Of a DNA stretch of 6,012 nt, positions 5,261 through 6,012 are shown in pieces (the first letter of the stretch is position 1; the number at the start of each line of letters is the position of its first letter). Both the position numbers and the translations under genes were made by a program. Origin of the DNA: Oscillospiraceae bacterium (lineage in GTDB: Bacteria; Bacillota; Clostridia; Oscillospirales; Oscillospiraceae); contig CACXCV010000122.1 of assembly GCA_902766215.1 (NCBI GenBank), positions 1 to 6,012 on the forward strand, in the 5' to 3' direction. The notes beneath the pieces were generated by a model, which was not told the origin of the DNA, did no database searches, and was given only the letters and a program-made list of their open reading frames with translations.

Positions 5261-6012
5261 CTATATAATCATAGGTTTTAGTCCACTTTTTCTTATGTTT
5301 TCTAATTCTTCTGCCGTTAAGCACTGCGACTCATAAAGCCGCAGATATTCTTTGGATACGTCTGAATCAAAAATTAAGATGTCATCAGAATTTATCGTCA
5401 CATCAACACCGCTGCGATACAATTTCCCAATTGGATGCACAGACATATCCGCAACCCTTCCAAGTAAAATGTTGCTCGTTGGTGTGATATTTAATCTGAT
5501 TTTATGGTCTGCCAAAAAGCGGATGACCGATTCGTCACCGGCTGCCGCTATGCCATGCTGAACCTCGTCAAGTTCTAATTCTTCTACCGCCGTCCTTACG
5601 TCTTTGGCAGTCCCCCATTCTCCGACATGCGCTTTTAATCTTAATCCCTCTTTTTTCGCCCGCCGATAAATTCCTTTAAAGTTTTCAATCGGCTGCGCTA
5701 ATTCATCTCCATACAAATCAATCGAATAAAAATTCTTGTTTCCCCAAAAATGAGATAAACAATCTTCCAAGTAACCGATCGGGCAATGTCTTGATAATCC
5801 AATTTGAAGCCTTAATTCTATATCAGGAGTGATTTCTTTTTGCGCACTTGCAAAGGCATTGACCAGCTCGTCAATATCATTATGAAAAAATTCTTCTAAC
5901 CCCCAGACATCTTCCCCGATTTCAAGCACAGTTACGCCATCTTCTCTGGCTTGTTGAAAAGTTGCTCGGATTAAAAGCTTTCTCATTTCGGTGCCGTTAA
6001 AATCCTGACCAA
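5261..6012 (-). CDS. Adenosine deaminase family protein, 5' end outside the window
   Basis: The frame is open up to the right edge; an internal ATG lies at 5986, but it has no ribosome site and in-frame codons (GQDFNGTE) continue before it, so it is probably not the start. Numbered from that Met, metal and catalytic motifs of the adenosine/AMP deaminase family are clear: KAHVGEWG (His120, Glu123), QHGIAAA (His144), ITPTSNILLG (168-176), HPIGKLYRSGVDVTINSDD (His184, Asp201 and Asp202). The N-terminal HxH metal site must lie upstream, outside the window. The family hydrolyses adenosine or related aminopurines to the 6-oxo form, in the cytoplasm, for purine salvage; the exact substrate is not certain. 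The gene is AT-rich with many AGA, ATA and TTA codons, unlike the CTG/GCC/CGC-rich genes to its left, which suggests a different origin. The C-terminus ends at KPMII; a possible late frameshift is noted in the findings. Confidence 0.88.
   Translation of the reverse strand, partial: GQDFNGTEMRKLLIRATFQQAREDGVTVLEIGEDVWGLEEFFHNDIDELVNAFASAQKEITPDIELRLQIGLSRHCPIGYLEDCLSHFWGNKNFYSIDLYGDELAQPIENFKGIYRRAKKEGLRLKAHVGEWGTAKDVRTAVEELELDEVQHGIAAAGDESVIRFLADHKIRLNITPTSNILLGRVADMSVHPIGKLYRSGVDVTINSDDILIFDSDVSKEYLRLYESQCLTAEELENIRKSGLKPMII

Overview
The window reads almost entirely on the minus strand, so transcription runs from high to low coordinates. Most of it (about 1-5150) is GC-rich DNA whose genes have strong Shine-Dalgarno sites and consensus-like sigma-A promoters. 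The gene families fit a GC-rich anaerobic Firmicute, probably a gut Clostridia/Oscillospiraceae type. That placement is an inference from gene families and sequence style, not a database result.

Layout in transcription order. (1) 6012-5261: an AT-rich adenosine deaminase family gene whose 5' end lies beyond the window. (2) 5260-4961: a 300-base spacer where composition switches from AT-rich to GC-rich. It holds a TTGAAA-N17-TATACT promoter flanked by two perfect palindromes. (3) 4960-3242: an AMP-forming acyl-CoA synthetase, followed with an 8-base overlap by (4) 3249-2533: a small membrane protein of the DUF1624/HGSNAT-like acyltransferase group. (5) 2532-2310: a spacer with a TTGACA-N18-TATGAT promoter, a long stem-loop placed where this promoter's transcript should start, and a structured leader. 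(6) 2309-1377: an AraC-family regulator. (7) 1376-1273: a spacer with a TTGACG-N17-TAAAAT promoter whose -35 box lies in a 16-base palindrome. (8) 1272-64: a CBM48-plus-esterase (CE1-like) protein with a GTG start. (9) 47-1: the first 15 codons of another gene, 16 bases after the esterase stop and with a very good ribosome binding site.

Three transcription units are suggested: synthetase-acyltransferase, which probably makes an acyl-CoA and passes the acyl group to a surface or membrane acceptor; araC alone; and esterase plus the unnamed downstream gene, plausibly controlled by the adjacent AraC regulator. The deaminase fragment differs in base composition and codon use and looks like a separate, possibly acquired, segment. 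No mobile element, CRISPR array, tRNA or rRNA was seen. Nothing here is clearly a new system. The most interesting points are the promoter architecture (palindromes on promoters, a hairpin at a start site) and the translationally coupled acyl activation/transfer pair.
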